DNA of 64,000 nucleotides from JBILCM01 sp044353165 (GCA_044353165.1 JBILCM010000001.1:51644-115643), one strand, 5' to 3'; shown: positions 1-10,380, numbered from the stretch's first letter. Numbers and translations: made by a program. Notes: generated from the letters alone by a model not told the origin.

Positions 1-1602
1 ACTTTCTTCGATATTCATCACGGCCAGACTTCCTTGAATGCGTTCGATATCCGAATCACTAGGGGTTTTACCATCATTCTCTACGATCAACAGAAGCACA
101 TGGTCTTGGATTTCTGTATAAATAACAAGGTGATTGGACGTTTTCTCGTCGGCTTCAATGCCATGTACGAATGCATTCTCCACAATCGGCTGAATCGAGA
201 GGCGTGGGACTTCTACATTGGCCAAATGTTCCGGCACACGAAACTCATATTCAAACTTATCTTCATATTGAATTTTTTGTATTTTCAAATACGTCTCGAC
301 GTTCTCCAATTCTTCTTTCATCGTGACGATGTCTTTGTTCGATTTTGTCGCATACCGAAAATATCTGCCCAAATAAAGTGACATCTCGGATGCGCCTTCT
401 ACATTGCCGCTTTTGGCCATTTGGTAATTCATGTTGAGACAGTTGTAGAGAAAATGGGGATTGATTTGCGACTGCAATAATTTCAACTGAACTTGCTGTT
501 GCTTTAGCTTTTCAATGTACACTTCGTTCACTAACGTATTAATTTTACTCGTCATGCGATTGAATTGATGATACATGAACGAAAACTCATCATTCCCTTT
601 GACATCGATTTCGAAATCAAAGTTTCCTTTGCTGACGTTCTGCATCGCATTAATTAATTTTTGGGTAGGCGCCAATACTCTGCGATACGTTAAGAACGTG
701 TACACGATGACCAGTAACCCCAAAACAATCACGAACGAGTACATCAAATAACGCGATTGCAAAATTGGTTGCATGAATGTTTTTAACGGGTACATCATGC
801 CCAGTGTAATACCCGTATATTCAGACGTGTGATAAATCACTTGGTAATCCATATCATTCCAGTTAAGTTCAAAATGACCTTGCTGCACATCTTCCATGAT
901 CGATGATGCAATGTCGATGTCTTGAATACTCGTCTCTTTCGTGCTGTAGAGCATGTTCCCATCTGCAGTTCGCAAGAAGGCTATTGCTTCTTCGCGATTC
1001 ACGATCGAGCTCAGTTCTCGTTTTAAACTGTTCGTTGGAATATCGACAATGACGTACACCCCGTTCTGTTGTTGGTTGTGTGCGACGAACGAGATCACTT
1101 CCGACTCCTGTCCCCCAACAGGCAACATATACGGCTGGTATATCCAACCGACGGCTTGGTCAGACATTCTCACTTTTTCCATGATGTTCGGATAACGGTC
1201 GAGAACCCAGACTTGTCCTGACGAACTGATAACACGACCTTTCATTTGAGTCACTACGGCAATGTTGCCATCCAACTCATTCGTACTTGAGAAGAGCACA
1301 AGACGCTTGACCAACTCTTCATATCGGTTGACGAGATCGACATTATTCGGCGACTGATTGAGCGCGTTGATATCTTGATCGACAGCCAGTGCATACGCGC
1401 TGGATTCAAATTTCTTCAGATTGTTCTCTAACTTGGTCACTTGCAAGAGCAACGCATGTTGATAAGAATCAAAGACGTTCTGCTTTACAATCACGAACGA
1501 GGAGTAATTGAAGAATAAATTGACGGCAACAATCGGAACCAAAAAGACGATGAATCCACCTAACAAGCGTCTTGAGATCGATGATTTCCATAACCAATTC
1601 AT
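1..1602 (-). CDS. YesM-type sensor histidine kinase, C-terminus cut by window edge
   Basis: Membrane sensor kinase of the YesM/LytS-like sugar-sensing group. The 534 visible codons read without a stop from ATG 1602 to the window edge. An N-terminal membrane segment lies near residues 13-33, an extracellular sensor region follows, and a second membrane segment near residues 285-305 leads into a HAMP domain (RVLAPTQKLINAMQNVSKG). The phosphoacceptor box QINPHFLYN has its His at about residue 383. The last visible part holds the ATPase N-box (ENDGKTPS), so only the final ATPase motifs are missing. ATG 1608 is also in frame, but GAGGAG lies only 2 nt from it and 8 nt from ATG 1602. It is the last visible gene of the minus-strand glycan operon; an AraC-type YesN partner would be expected just beyond the edge (inference). 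Confidence 0.93.
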   Translation of the reverse strand, partial: MNWLWKSSISRRLLGGFIVFLVPIVAVNLFFNYSSFVIVKQNVFDSYQHALLLQVTKLENNLKKFESSAYALAVDQDINALNQSPNNVDLVNRYEELVKRLVLFSSTNELDGNIAVVTQMKGRVISSSGQVWVLDRYPNIMEKVRMSDQAVGWIYQPYMLPVGGQESEVISFVAHNQQQNGVYVIVDIPTNSLKRELSSIVNREEAIAFLRTADGNMLYSTKETSIQDIDIASSIMEDVQQGHFELNWNDMDYQVIYHTSEYTGITLGMMYPLKTFMQPILQSRYLMYSFVIVLGLLVIVYTFLTYRRVLAPTQKLINAMQNVSKGNFDFEIDVKGNDEFSFMYHQFNRMTSKINTLVNEVYIEKLKQQQVQLKLLQSQINPHFLYNCLNMNYQMAKSGNVEGASEMSLYLGRYFRYATKSNKDIVTMKEELENVETYLKIQKIQYEDKFEYEFRVPEHLANVEVPRLSIQPIVENAFVHGIEADEKTSNHLVIYTEIQDHVLLLIVENDGKTPSDSDIERIQGSLAVMNIEES

Positions 1603-1646
1603 ATTCATTACTCCTCGTTACAATGCCATTCAACGATATCTCTAGC

Positions 1647-4463
1647 TTACCAGTTCAACTTCATCTTGAACATACTTACGAGTTGTCCGACGGTCATCTC
1701 TGTTTTCGGTTGAAATTGGTCGGATAACAAATAGTGTAGAAATTCGTGAAACAAATAATTCGTCTCGGGCCTCTTCAGATCGTTGGCATGAGACATCTTG
1801 AATGTGGAGATGAATAATCTGCCTTTGCCGACGTTCACTTCGAATACATAAGCGAGCCGCTTGGCACGATTAAATGTATCGATCACTTCTACAATGGGTT
1901 GCAGTTGCGGCAATGCATCAACACAAATCGCAGGTGTAGCTTCAACTAGATGGAACCATTGCCAGTTCGAGAAGCGATCGTGCGGGAAATTACGCAGTAA
2001 AGGATGTTCATCCATGATCATGCCTAATGAGTTCCCGCTGATGCCGCAGAACAACAAATAATTCCAATGGATCGGCAAGTATCGCGTATGAACTTCATCA
2101 TGTTGCTTGTCGGATTGCGCTTGCAACCAGACGGTTCCTCCGTCCACCAAATGTTGAATCGACATCGTATTCAATTGGTCAACAATCGCTAAATCCACAC
2201 GTTCAGGTTTGAAATCGTGGCCGCCGATATCCCATTTCATATCGGACGAATAGATCGCTCCATAAAGCGTCGTGCGCAACGATTGAATATCGGTCCAAAT
2301 ACGCGACGTTTTCGGATGAAGTCTGGGACGTGGATAAGCCCAGAATTCCCAGTCATTCTCGAGTTGTATGGTTTGTGTCTTGAGTTTCACTTTCAGTTGT
2401 AACGCACTCGCACGGTCTGCAGCATAACTGAAATGAATACGGCCTAATAAACTGACAGCACCTAAGGGTGCCTGAAGACATTTGAATATGCCACTGCTCA
2501 CCTTACGCTGTTGGTCATCTAAGACCTCCCAATCCACATTTGCCCCTTCAACGTCTGCATCACCATAATTAGACAAATCCAGATCGACAGCAATGTCATC
2601 GTCCATAAAAAATGTGCGCGACTTGCACCTCATGAGCAGCACTTGATCACCATTAAACAACTTGAATTTCGCAGGATCAATCAACCCTTTGCTATCCCAG
2701 AACATATCAAGAATTCCTGTCACCGCGTGTCCTTGACCCGGGAAATCACGCACATCCAGCCATTGAACGCCCGCTAAATTCGGTGTCCGACGCAACCGCT
2801 CGAAATTTTCTTTCAACGAACGAATCAGATGCGCACCTGAAGCTGCAATGAAATCATCGATGCGATGCGCCAAGCCCTTCGAACGTATGGAATCCATATT
2901 GACGTCGATAAAGCTAGGGTTCATGACACCGGTGTACTTCTTCTTCTCATGCGGATTAAAGTACATCGAATAATGCCCATGTTCATGTGCAATGAGCGGT
3001 TTGTTCTCCAATCGGGTGACGGCATAATAATCTTCCGTCGTATCTGGTGTAGCTGTCTGGTCCCAACCATATGGAGGGTGGAAATTTAACGTAGGTAGGA
3101 AATAATCTCCTTCACGATCCAAGGCTGGCAAATGGCCAAATCCCGTATTGTCGGTGTACAGCCGATGCGGATCTAACGCTCTGGCCAATTCTACGATATG
3201 ATTCAAATCCGGATGACCGTCATTCGTAATTAATTCGTTCCCCAGAGACAACATGACGAATGACGGATGAAAGTGCAATGCTTCCAAAATACGCTTTAAT
3301 TCGCGAATGATGTATTGATGTTCCTTGTTATCTACTGATTTGTATCGGTTGCCATAAAATCTTGGCCAATACGGAAGTTCTGTCTGCACGATCATGCCTT
3401 CTTCATCGGCAGCTTCCCAGAACGGTGCAGGGGGAGTCCAAGAATGTAGACGCACATGATTGATGCCATACGCTTTGACCGTACGGAATTGGTTGCGATA
3501 ATGCTCGACGTCCCAACTTGGATAACCTGTCAACGGGAAGATACAGGAGTCCGCATATCCTCTCAAAAAAACGGGTTTGCCATTCAGTAGTAGATGGCGA
3601 TGCTGCGGTTTGAAACTGCGAATACCGATACGTTGGTTCACTTCATGGATGACTTGGTGATCCCGGATGATGCGGATGCGCGCCGTATATAATTTCGGAT
3701 TGTGATCGGACCATAATTGCGTTTGATCATCGAGTCCCAGGTCCATCGTGACCGGGATGGCACCGCCGGCTTCCTGCACGAATACTTGCTGTTGTGTGGT
3801 GCCCATCGAGATCGATCCGTCCAGCACCTCCAGATGGATCGTCGCTTCGGTCGCCTCTTTACTGAACACTTCCGCTTGTAAAGAAACCGACTTCGGGTGA
3901 TGCGCAGTGTTCAATTTGAGATTGCGCACGTGTGTGGCCGGCACAAAAGAAAGTTCTACCCCGCCCGTAATTCCACCCCACGTATTCGACGTCTGATAAG
4001 AGTGGATATGGGTTTCGATCATATCTAACAACATCCGGTTATCGACGAAGATGACGAGTTTTTGCTCGCTTCCTGCTTTGACATAAGGTGTCAAATCAAA
4101 GTGATGGGAAGTCGTCAAACTTTCTCCTTCCCCGGCGTAATGTCCGTCCAACCAGACTTTCGTAAACCAACGCACGCCATGAATCGACAATGTGCAATTA
4201 TGGTTCGCATGTTCTTGGGGAATCGTGATGTGACGCACGTACCAACCGCCGCCTTCATAAGCGTGGGTTCGTTTCCATGCACCAATCGGTGTATGTGTTG
4301 GCGCGTCCCCAATGCCTTGCTCTTCCCAAGACGCAGGAACTTGAATGAGAGATGTCGGAATCGGCGAATGTAGAGGGCTCCAATCGTCTATTACGTGCGG
4401 ATCCGTTGCAAAAAACCAATCGCCGTGAAGTTTGATTGACGAGGACGCGTTCACTGTTTTCAT
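1647..4463 (-). CDS. Glycoside hydrolase family 2 protein (beta-galactosidase/beta-glucuronidase-like)
   Basis: 938-residue retaining glycosidase of the GH2 fold. A jelly-roll sugar-binding domain spans about residues 10-190, an immunoglobulin-like sandwich about 190-290, and a TIM barrel follows from about 295. The acid/base Glu is likely E410 in the motif SLGNE, and the nucleophile is likely E494 in IAHEHGHYS; both match the usual GH2 positions. About 350 further residues form C-terminal beta domains. There is no signal peptide, so it acts on imported oligosaccharides in the cytoplasm. It lies 14 nt downstream of the GH63-like gene in the same operon. The exact substrate (galactoside, glucuronide or mannoside) cannot be read from the sequence. 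Confidence 0.9.
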   Translation of the reverse strand: MKTVNASSSIKLHGDWFFATDPHVIDDWSPLHSPIPTSLIQVPASWEEQGIGDAPTHTPIGAWKRTHAYEGGGWYVRHITIPQEHANHNCTLSIHGVRWFTKVWLDGHYAGEGESLTTSHHFDLTPYVKAGSEQKLVIFVDNRMLLDMIETHIHSYQTSNTWGGITGGVELSFVPATHVRNLKLNTAHHPKSVSLQAEVFSKEATEATIHLEVLDGSISMGTTQQQVFVQEAGGAIPVTMDLGLDDQTQLWSDHNPKLYTARIRIIRDHQVIHEVNQRIGIRSFKPQHRHLLLNGKPVFLRGYADSCIFPLTGYPSWDVEHYRNQFRTVKAYGINHVRLHSWTPPAPFWEAADEEGMIVQTELPYWPRFYGNRYKSVDNKEHQYIIRELKRILEALHFHPSFVMLSLGNELITNDGHPDLNHIVELARALDPHRLYTDNTGFGHLPALDREGDYFLPTLNFHPPYGWDQTATPDTTEDYYAVTRLENKPLIAHEHGHYSMYFNPHEKKKYTGVMNPSFIDVNMDSIRSKGLAHRIDDFIAASGAHLIRSLKENFERLRRTPNLAGVQWLDVRDFPGQGHAVTGILDMFWDSKGLIDPAKFKLFNGDQVLLMRCKSRTFFMDDDIAVDLDLSNYGDADVEGANVDWEVLDDQQRKVSSGIFKCLQAPLGAVSLLGRIHFSYAADRASALQLKVKLKTQTIQLENDWEFWAYPRPRLHPKTSRIWTDIQSLRTTLYGAIYSSDMKWDIGGHDFKPERVDLAIVDQLNTMSIQHLVDGGTVWLQAQSDKQHDEVHTRYLPIHWNYLLFCGISGNSLGMIMDEHPLLRNFPHDRFSNWQWFHLVEATPAICVDALPQLQPIVEVIDTFNRAKRLAYVFEVNVGKGRLFISTFKMSHANDLKRPETNYLFHEFLHYLLSDQFQPKTEMTVGQLVSMFKMKLNW

Positions 4464-4477
4464 GTTGTGCTAGCTCC

Positions 4478-6418
4478 TTAAATAACAGAATGAGAGGTCT
4501 TGTATGTTTGTAATAAGAGATTGATCACTGTCGCTAAACTCCAATTGTAATCCGGTGATCCCATGCCGGTATGCTCATCAAAAGCGGCACCCGTCTGGGA
4601 GTTATAACATTCATGAATCCACGGACTTTGACTGAACATCTCGAGTAACCGGTCGGCCACCCCATCCGCCTCTTGATGATACCCTGCACGCCAAAGTGCT
4701 TCGATCATCATATAAACGATATGAGGCCAAAGTCGTCCGCGCCAATAACTGTTCGGATCATATTGGGGATGATTCGCCGCTAGGCTGGGGAAAGGATATT
4801 CACGAAAAAATGCATCCGGATTGAGCATATGCCGCTCCATCAAGCGCTGGAGCTGTTCAGGCGGCAAGGGGACACCCGCCCAAATCGGCAAAAACATATT
4901 GGGTGTAATGACGCCGCTGAACTTTTGTTTCGTCCCTTCAACAACGTCCAAAAAAATGGCATCCTCTTCAAAGAAAAACAAATCAACGATTTGCTGCGAC
5001 AACTGATCTGCTTTCATGCGCCAATGATACGCTTCCACTGTCTTCCCTAGAGCTTCTGCCATATTCGACAACGCGATCATTTCGACCACCATGAACGAGC
5101 TCAGATCCGGTGACTCGATCCGGTCCACGGGTTGATTGGAACGTTCTTCACCGTATAACGCATCGAATCTTGCGTCGTTATCTGCGATTTGACCTGCATT
5201 ATAATACTTGGCGATTCCGCGTGCAGATGCATGATATGTGTACCAAAACTCGATATAACCCGCTAAAGTTTCATACACTCGGGCTAACCATGCAACGTCT
5301 TGCCTCTTCTCGAATACTTTCCAAGCTGCCCGACTCATGATTGGCGCTTGCCCTTCACCAGCGCGATGGGAATCTGCTAACGTTCCGGGCATACTACCGC
5401 GAGGACCCACATTGTTGACGAACGCTTCGATTGCTTCTTGGCACATCTGTGCATCAAAATGCAACGCGCCCATCACCGAAAAAGCGGTATCCCAGAAAAA
5501 TGCGATGGCTAAGCCGTGTTTGGTCGTGTAAGGAATGCGCATATGATCTGTATACCCGCCATCCCCTTGGATAAACAAACTTCTTAACTGCGTCACAGCA
5601 TGAATATACATTCGCTCATACGTGGCATTACCTTGAAACCGTTGCGCTATAGGCGGAAGCGAATCAAACCATAACTCGAGACGTTGCGTTTCGTCTGCAG
5701 ACGTCCAACCTTGGTTCAATAAAGATTTTGCTGTTTGATAATGTTTTCGGGTATCGCCTCGCTTGTATCCGAACGCCATGACCGTTCGATACGTATGCGT
5801 CTCATTCGGATGGAGCACGAATGTCTGAGGTCGCAGATCGGCAATACAACATATCTCAAGGCTGGCGCCTTCGTTCATGCCAGCCACGAATGCCGCAATC
5901 CAACCATAATTGATTCCGTGTTCACGGTGCTGGAACAACGTGCTCCATGAACCCTCCATTTCACCCTCAAGACTTACAAAATGTCCTATCGGGAATGGAC
6001 CTTCCCAATCCGGTCTTACGCCTTGGCCTGGGTACGTATATGATAGTGTCAACTGTCGTATAGCAGCAGAATGATTGGTTACACGATGTTCAATAATCAG
6101 CGCATTGCGTGATGGATAGGCGCAGGTCGTGACCATGCGCACATCTTCAAATTCAAGGGTTTCCTCTATTTTCTCTGGTCGGAACACACGATGAATAACT
6201 AAATGTTTCAGGACATTCCCATGCTCAGCAAGATGCCAGTCCAAACACTGATCGGCAATGATCGTTCCGTACCAACCAATGACGGCTTGTAGATGTTGTA
6301 CACCCGACTGGTGTTCGTTAGACCAGGAAAACGCAACGTTCGAGTGTTTATCACTCCATGCCGCAGCGTGATGCGTATACGATACGATTTGGTCTTGAAT
6401 ATGCATATGGGTACTCAC
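4478..6418 (-). CDS. GH63/MGH1-like (alpha/alpha)6-barrel glycoside hydrolase
   Basis: 646-residue protein with an N-terminal beta-sandwich (about 1-250) and a C-terminal (alpha/alpha)6 barrel typical of GH63, trehalase and mannosylglycerate hydrolase (MGH1)-like enzymes. Diagnostic stretches are FFWDTAF (W309-D310, likely general acid region), the SYWRGRLWPH block near residue 570, and ECYNSQTGAAFDEH near the C-terminus. There is no signal peptide, so it is likely cytoplasmic. The start is GTG 6418, with a weak upstream purine run; an in-frame ATG lies four codons inside. It sits between the permeases and GH2, so the two hydrolases probably act in sequence on one imported glycan. Confidence 0.85.
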   Translation of the reverse strand: MSTHMHIQDQIVSYTHHAAAWSDKHSNVAFSWSNEHQSGVQHLQAVIGWYGTIIADQCLDWHLAEHGNVLKHLVIHRVFRPEKIEETLEFEDVRMVTTCAYPSRNALIIEHRVTNHSAAIRQLTLSYTYPGQGVRPDWEGPFPIGHFVSLEGEMEGSWSTLFQHREHGINYGWIAAFVAGMNEGASLEICCIADLRPQTFVLHPNETHTYRTVMAFGYKRGDTRKHYQTAKSLLNQGWTSADETQRLELWFDSLPPIAQRFQGNATYERMYIHAVTQLRSLFIQGDGGYTDHMRIPYTTKHGLAIAFFWDTAFSVMGALHFDAQMCQEAIEAFVNNVGPRGSMPGTLADSHRAGEGQAPIMSRAAWKVFEKRQDVAWLARVYETLAGYIEFWYTYHASARGIAKYYNAGQIADNDARFDALYGEERSNQPVDRIESPDLSSFMVVEMIALSNMAEALGKTVEAYHWRMKADQLSQQIVDLFFFEEDAIFLDVVEGTKQKFSGVITPNMFLPIWAGVPLPPEQLQRLMERHMLNPDAFFREYPFPSLAANHPQYDPNSYWRGRLWPHIVYMMIEALWRAGYHQEADGVADRLLEMFSQSPWIHECYNSQTGAAFDEHTGMGSPDYNWSLATVINLLLQTYKTSHSVI

Positions 6419-6453
6419 ATACCTATCTGTTATTTTTTTGAATGATCCTTTTA

Positions 6454-7347
6454 TTAACCTTTGACACTACCTAAGACAATTCCTTTGGTAAAGTATTTTT
6501 GCAAGAACGGATAGACGACTAACACAGGGATCATACTGATGAAAATTTGCGCCGCTTTTAATGTGCGGTCCGAAATTTCCCTCAATTGTTCAAGGTCTTC
6601 AACAGAAGTCGTGTTAATCAATACGGGGGGAGCCAGAATCGAACGCAAGAACGTTTGTAACGGATACTGTTCCGGGAAACTCATCAAGATAATCGCTTGG
6701 AACCATTCATTCCACGTACTGACAATAATGAACAAACTAATGGTGGCAAGGACAGGTGTGGAGGTGGGAATGAACACCTTGAACAATACACCCATGGGAC
6801 CTGCGCCATCAATCAATGCGGCTTCTTCCATCTCGTCCGGCAGTTCGCGGAAGAAATTAAGGAGCAGAATACAATAATAAGGAACGACAAGTCCCGGAAT
6901 CACAAGTCCCCAGATCGTACCTGTCATGCCGACGGCTTTCATCGTCAAAAACCATGGAATCAATCCACCGCCAAATAACATCGGAATGATCAACAAAGAC
7001 ACATAAATCATTCTGCCGCGAAACTTGCGGCTTGACCGCGATAGCGGATACGCCGTCATCACAGTAACAATCAACGTTAATGGCAATGCAATCGCAATAC
7101 GCATGAATGAAACTTGGAACGCTTGCCAAAAATCTGAACGTTGCGCTACGTATTCATATGAACGCCACGTAAAATCAACAGGCCAAATACCGACAAGTCC
7201 TTTAGCAGCTTGTTCGGCACTGCTTAGCGACAGTGCAAGCACATGCAGAATCGGCAACAAACATAGGAGTGCAGCCATGGAGAGAATGGTCACATTGCAT
7301 ATTTGAAATATGACGCGTGATAAAGACGGTTTGATCATCGGAGCCAT
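6454..7347 (-). CDS. Sugar ABC transporter permease, YtcP/LplC type
   Basis: Inner-membrane permease of the CUT1 family, 297 residues with about six hydrophobic spans. The cytoplasmic EAA loop that contacts the ATPase reads EEAALIDGAGPMGVLFKVFIP, near residues 188-208. The C-terminus GIVLGSVKG is typical of YtcP proteins. It follows the LplB-type permease by 7 nt and precedes the GH63-like gene. No ATPase gene is present in the operon, which is normal for this group because an MsmX-type ATPase is shared. Confidence 0.93.
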   Translation of the reverse strand: MAPMIKPSLSRVIFQICNVTILSMAALLCLLPILHVLALSLSSAEQAAKGLVGIWPVDFTWRSYEYVAQRSDFWQAFQVSFMRIAIALPLTLIVTVMTAYPLSRSSRKFRGRMIYVSLLIIPMLFGGGLIPWFLTMKAVGMTGTIWGLVIPGLVVPYYCILLLNFFRELPDEMEEAALIDGAGPMGVLFKVFIPTSTPVLATISLFIIVSTWNEWFQAIILMSFPEQYPLQTFLRSILAPPVLINTTSVEDLEQLREISDRTLKAAQIFISMIPVLVVYPFLQKYFTKGIVLGSVKG

Positions 7348-7354
7348 TCCTCCT

Positions 7355-8380
7355 CTAGAAAATTTTGTAACCTGTCAGTTTATAGGCGAGACGATACGAT
7401 ATGATAATCAAGAAGAATGCAATAACGGATTTTAACAAACCTACAGCTGCACCTAACGAGAACTGCGCTTTCTCAATACCGAGTCGATATACAGTAAGAT
7501 CCAGAATTTCACCCGTCGAATACACCAGCGGATTGATAAGGTTGAAAACTTGATCGAATCCGGCATCCAACACACCGCCTAGACTTAATACGGTCACAAG
7601 AATGACGATATTTATAATGCCAGGTAACGTGACATGCCATAATTGTCGAAGTCGATTCGCCCCATCGACGATCGCTGCTTCATATAATGTTGGATCGATG
7701 CTCGTTAATGCAGCGAGGTAAATGATCGTGCCGTATCCGAAGTTTTTCCATGAATCCGTAGCGACTAATAAATAAGGGAACATGCCTGACTCGCCTAAGA
7801 AATAAATGGGCTCAAAACCTAACCATACAATGAAATTATTGACAAACCCGCGATTCGGATTGAGAATCTCAAGCAGAATGCCTGATACAATAACCCAAGA
7901 CAAAAAGTGCGGCATATATACTAACGTTTGTACCGTGCGCACAAACAATTTTTTGCGGATTTCATTTAAGAGAAGTGCAAATAATAACGGAATAATAATC
8001 CCTGCTGCAATCTTCATGACAGCGATAAAGACGGTATTCGCAAAAATACGATCAATATCACTAGATAATAACAACCGTTTAAAATTGTCCAATCCATTCC
8101 AAGGGGAGCCGAATATACCTTCACGCGGTTTGAACTTTTTGAATGCGATCGTAATTCCATAAAGCGGCAAATATGAAAAAATCGTTAAGATCACTACGGC
8201 CGGTGTAAGCATCAAGTGATAGCTGAATTGGTTGATTAAATAATCTTTGCTCCATCGTTTCCTCTCCTTCAATATAAGCACGCCGATTATCACCGCTTGA
8301 ATGATTAACGCCGCTACAATCGCAATCATTAACGTGGGACTCGGCTCTGAAATAAATTTAGGAATCGTCAAATCCAACAA
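7355..8380 (-). CDS. Sugar ABC transporter permease, LplB type
   Basis: CUT1 permease of 341 residues. It is longer than the usual roughly 300 because of an extra N-terminal hydrophobic helix (about 16-38) before the standard six-span core. The EAA loop is EAAIVDGANRLRQLWHVTLPG, and the C-terminus LAYKLTGYKIF is typical for LplB. The start appears to be TTG 8380, preceded by AGGAGGGG and a nearer GAGG; there is no in-frame ATG before the conserved core. It pairs with the YtcP-type permease downstream and the lipoprotein upstream. Confidence 0.9.
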   Translation of the reverse strand: MLDLTIPKFISEPSPTLMIAIVAALIIQAVIIGVLILKERKRWSKDYLINQFSYHLMLTPAVVILTIFSYLPLYGITIAFKKFKPREGIFGSPWNGLDNFKRLLLSSDIDRIFANTVFIAVMKIAAGIIIPLLFALLLNEIRKKLFVRTVQTLVYMPHFLSWVIVSGILLEILNPNRGFVNNFIVWLGFEPIYFLGESGMFPYLLVATDSWKNFGYGTIIYLAALTSIDPTLYEAAIVDGANRLRQLWHVTLPGIINIVILVTVLSLGGVLDAGFDQVFNLINPLVYSTGEILDLTVYRLGIEKAQFSLGAAVGLLKSVIAFFLIIISYRLAYKLTGYKIF

Positions 8381-8408
8381 TGATCCTCACCCCTCCTAGA
8401 TAAATATT

Positions 8409-8431
8409 GAAGAGGGAACGAATCCCTCTTC
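8409..8431 (-). promoter_or_regulatory. Intergenic hairpin after the binding-protein gene
   Basis: Perfect 9-bp inverted repeat (GAAGAGGGA / TCCCTCTTC) with a 5-nt loop between the binding-protein stop and the lplB-like start. On the minus strand it is not followed by a T-run, so it is more likely an mRNA-stabilising or partial read-through element than a full terminator. That would favour expression of the binding protein over the permeases (inference). Confidence 0.55.
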
Positions 8432-8456
8432 ACCGTAGCACGATTATACTGATGGA

Positions 8457-10211
8457 TTATTTCTTGTATGCATTCACTTCTTCTGTGACTTTGGCACCGC
8501 CAGCATCATTCCATTTCTTTACGAATGCTGCGAACTGCGCATCCAAGTCCCCTTTGGATGTAATCATCTTGACATACTCTTCGAGAACAATCTTGCTTAG
8601 CTCTCCTCCAAGTTCAACTTCCGTTGGGGAGGAAGGTCCGAAATAATCCCCAACTTGAAGATTGCTGTTTTTGATGGCATCGACATAAATCGTATGCGCA
8701 CTGTTAGGACCGAATGCTGCATAAGCTTGCCACTTAGGTAACGTGCGGTCGCCATCCAAATAAGCTAGAACATCTTTAAATTGGGTATAACGAACAGCTT
8801 TACCGAAGTCTCCACCTGGCTGCAGCTTCGTTTCGTCACGTGATGCAATTGCAGACAAATATGCTTCATAGTTCGGAATATCTTTGTTAATATCCCAGTT
8901 GTATGGGAATGCAAACTGCCAGTAGTTTTCGCCATTCGGACCGGAGATGAATTTCTCTGCGTCCGCCGTTGCTTGCTCCCCAGCAAATTTTTCATAGAAC
9001 TGGTTCAACATTTTGATTAAAATTTCTGGTTGTTCAAAATCAGCACTTACAGCCCAGTACAGTCCAGGTTTTCCTGTTCCGTTCAACTTTACTTTGGAAC
9101 CATCAGCCGATCCGCTTGGAATATAGGCTGGCACCCAGTCAGCCACTTGTGTCTGCACGTATTGCACTTGACCTTCGGCGTTCTTGATTTCATTGCCATC
9201 TGCATCTTTCTGAGGGACTTTGTTGCCGTTCTCGTCCGTCAAGTTTACAGCATTAATAATTGGCCAGTATGGCGCCCACCATGCAAAATAGAAAATACCC
9301 GCTTGATTGTTCGAAAGTGGTGCATAAATATTGTCATCTGAAGCGAATTCTTTAGGAATTAATCCTTCCTTATAAAGCTCGTTCAAGTATTTGACTGCAT
9401 TCTTTGCATTGTCTGTAGTCATGCCGTTGACTAACTGTCCGTTAGCATCTTTCACCCAACCTGGGAATACGTTGAAGCTGTTAAAAATACCGTTGAAGCT
9501 GTTCAAATCCGCTTTCGCAGTCACTGGAATACCCACGCCATACTTTTGTTTGAAGACTTTGGCAACTTCCTTCAATCCTGCTGTCGTCGTAGGAATTTGA
9601 AGTCCGTTCGCTTCCAACCAGTCTTTGCGAATCCACAGAACGTTGGTAGCATTCGTGGAGTTCTCAGCTAATGGAATACCCATCAGTTTTCCGCCGACCG
9701 TGGCTGTACCTAATGCAATCCCGCCATCTGCGCTAAGAATTTTCTTAGTTAATGGGGATGCATATTTTTCGTAAACTTCAGTTAAATCAGCCAATTGATC
9801 GTTGGAAGCTGCCGTGTTGAATTCAGGCGTTCCTAATTTCAACAAATCTGGTAAATCATTAGTACCGATCAATGCATTGATCTTCTCCGTAGCTTGCGCT
9901 TCAGGAACGACTTCTTTGTTGACGAGTGTTACGCCTAATGTTTCTTTGTAATAACGGCTCCACACGTTATCATCACGCGTGTTGTTCTCTGGATAAGCAG
10001 GATTCGCTACTTCGATCGCCAAAATTGTGGCTTCGATGTCTGGATCACTTGCACTGTCTTTGCCGAAGAAATTGACAGCACTCGTTTCTTCCGTCTCCGT
10101 CGATGGCGTTGTTGCTGCTTGTTCTTCTTCTTTTTTCTCGCCACAAGCCGCGAGCATGGACACGAGTAAAGCAAGAATAACGAGCAGTACCGTAAGTCTT
10201 TTTGCGTTCAT
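8457..10211 (-). CDS. Extracellular sugar-binding lipoprotein, LplA-type (ABC importer)
   Basis: 584-residue solute-binding protein of the large LplA family. The signal peptide is of lipoprotein type, with lipobox LAAC and lipidated Cys23, followed by a Glu/Thr-rich linker (EKKEEEQAATTPSTETEE) before the binding domain. The body keeps family phrases such as LWIRKDWLEANGL and GIFYFAWWAPYWP. ATG 10211 has GAGGGGGAAACGGA just upstream. It is first in the glycan operon and delivers substrate to the two permeases downstream. Confidence 0.93.
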   Translation of the reverse strand: MNAKRLTVLLVILALLVSMLAACGEKKEEEQAATTPSTETEETSAVNFFGKDSASDPDIEATILAIEVANPAYPENNTRDDNVWSRYYKETLGVTLVNKEVVPEAQATEKINALIGTNDLPDLLKLGTPEFNTAASNDQLADLTEVYEKYASPLTKKILSADGGIALGTATVGGKLMGIPLAENSTNATNVLWIRKDWLEANGLQIPTTTAGLKEVAKVFKQKYGVGIPVTAKADLNSFNGIFNSFNVFPGWVKDANGQLVNGMTTDNAKNAVKYLNELYKEGLIPKEFASDDNIYAPLSNNQAGIFYFAWWAPYWPIINAVNLTDENGNKVPQKDADGNEIKNAEGQVQYVQTQVADWVPAYIPSGSADGSKVKLNGTGKPGLYWAVSADFEQPEILIKMLNQFYEKFAGEQATADAEKFISGPNGENYWQFAFPYNWDINKDIPNYEAYLSAIASRDETKLQPGGDFGKAVRYTQFKDVLAYLDGDRTLPKWQAYAAFGPNSAHTIYVDAIKNSNLQVGDYFGPSSPTEVELGGELSKIVLEEYVKMITSKGDLDAQFAAFVKKWNDAGGAKVTEEVNAYKK

Positions 10212-10249
10212 TCCGTTTCCCCCTCATAAGGATTGTAAATTACGCTAGT

Positions 10250-10280
10250 ATCTTATCATTCGTAACAATATTGTAACAAT
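10250..10280 (-). promoter_or_regulatory. Probable sigma-A promoter with direct repeats, glycan operon
   Basis: On the minus strand, TTGTTA (10279-10274) and TAAGAT (10255-10250) are separated by 18 nt, about 40 nt before the binding-protein start. Two direct copies of GTAACAAT on the plus strand start at 10262 and 10273, one helical turn apart, and overlap the -35 box. AraC-type regulators often bind such direct repeats, so these may be the YesN-type operator (inference). Confidence 0.45.
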
Positions 10281-10325
10281 TCGCTCAACTGAACAAATCT
10301 TCTGGTTTCGTGACTTTTCGTCATG

Positions 10326-10355
10326 TCAAAAAAATCTGTTCGCAGGGAACAGATT
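10326..10355 (-). terminator. Intrinsic terminator of the isomerase gene
   Basis: 9-bp perfect stem AATCTGTTC / GAACAGATT with a 5-nt loop. On the minus strand it is followed directly by a run of about seven T residues. It lies about 25 nt past the stop of the isomerase-like gene and separates it from the glycan operon promoter. Confidence 0.8.
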
Positions 10356-10380
10356 TTAGAAATTGCTTAAAAACAATGTT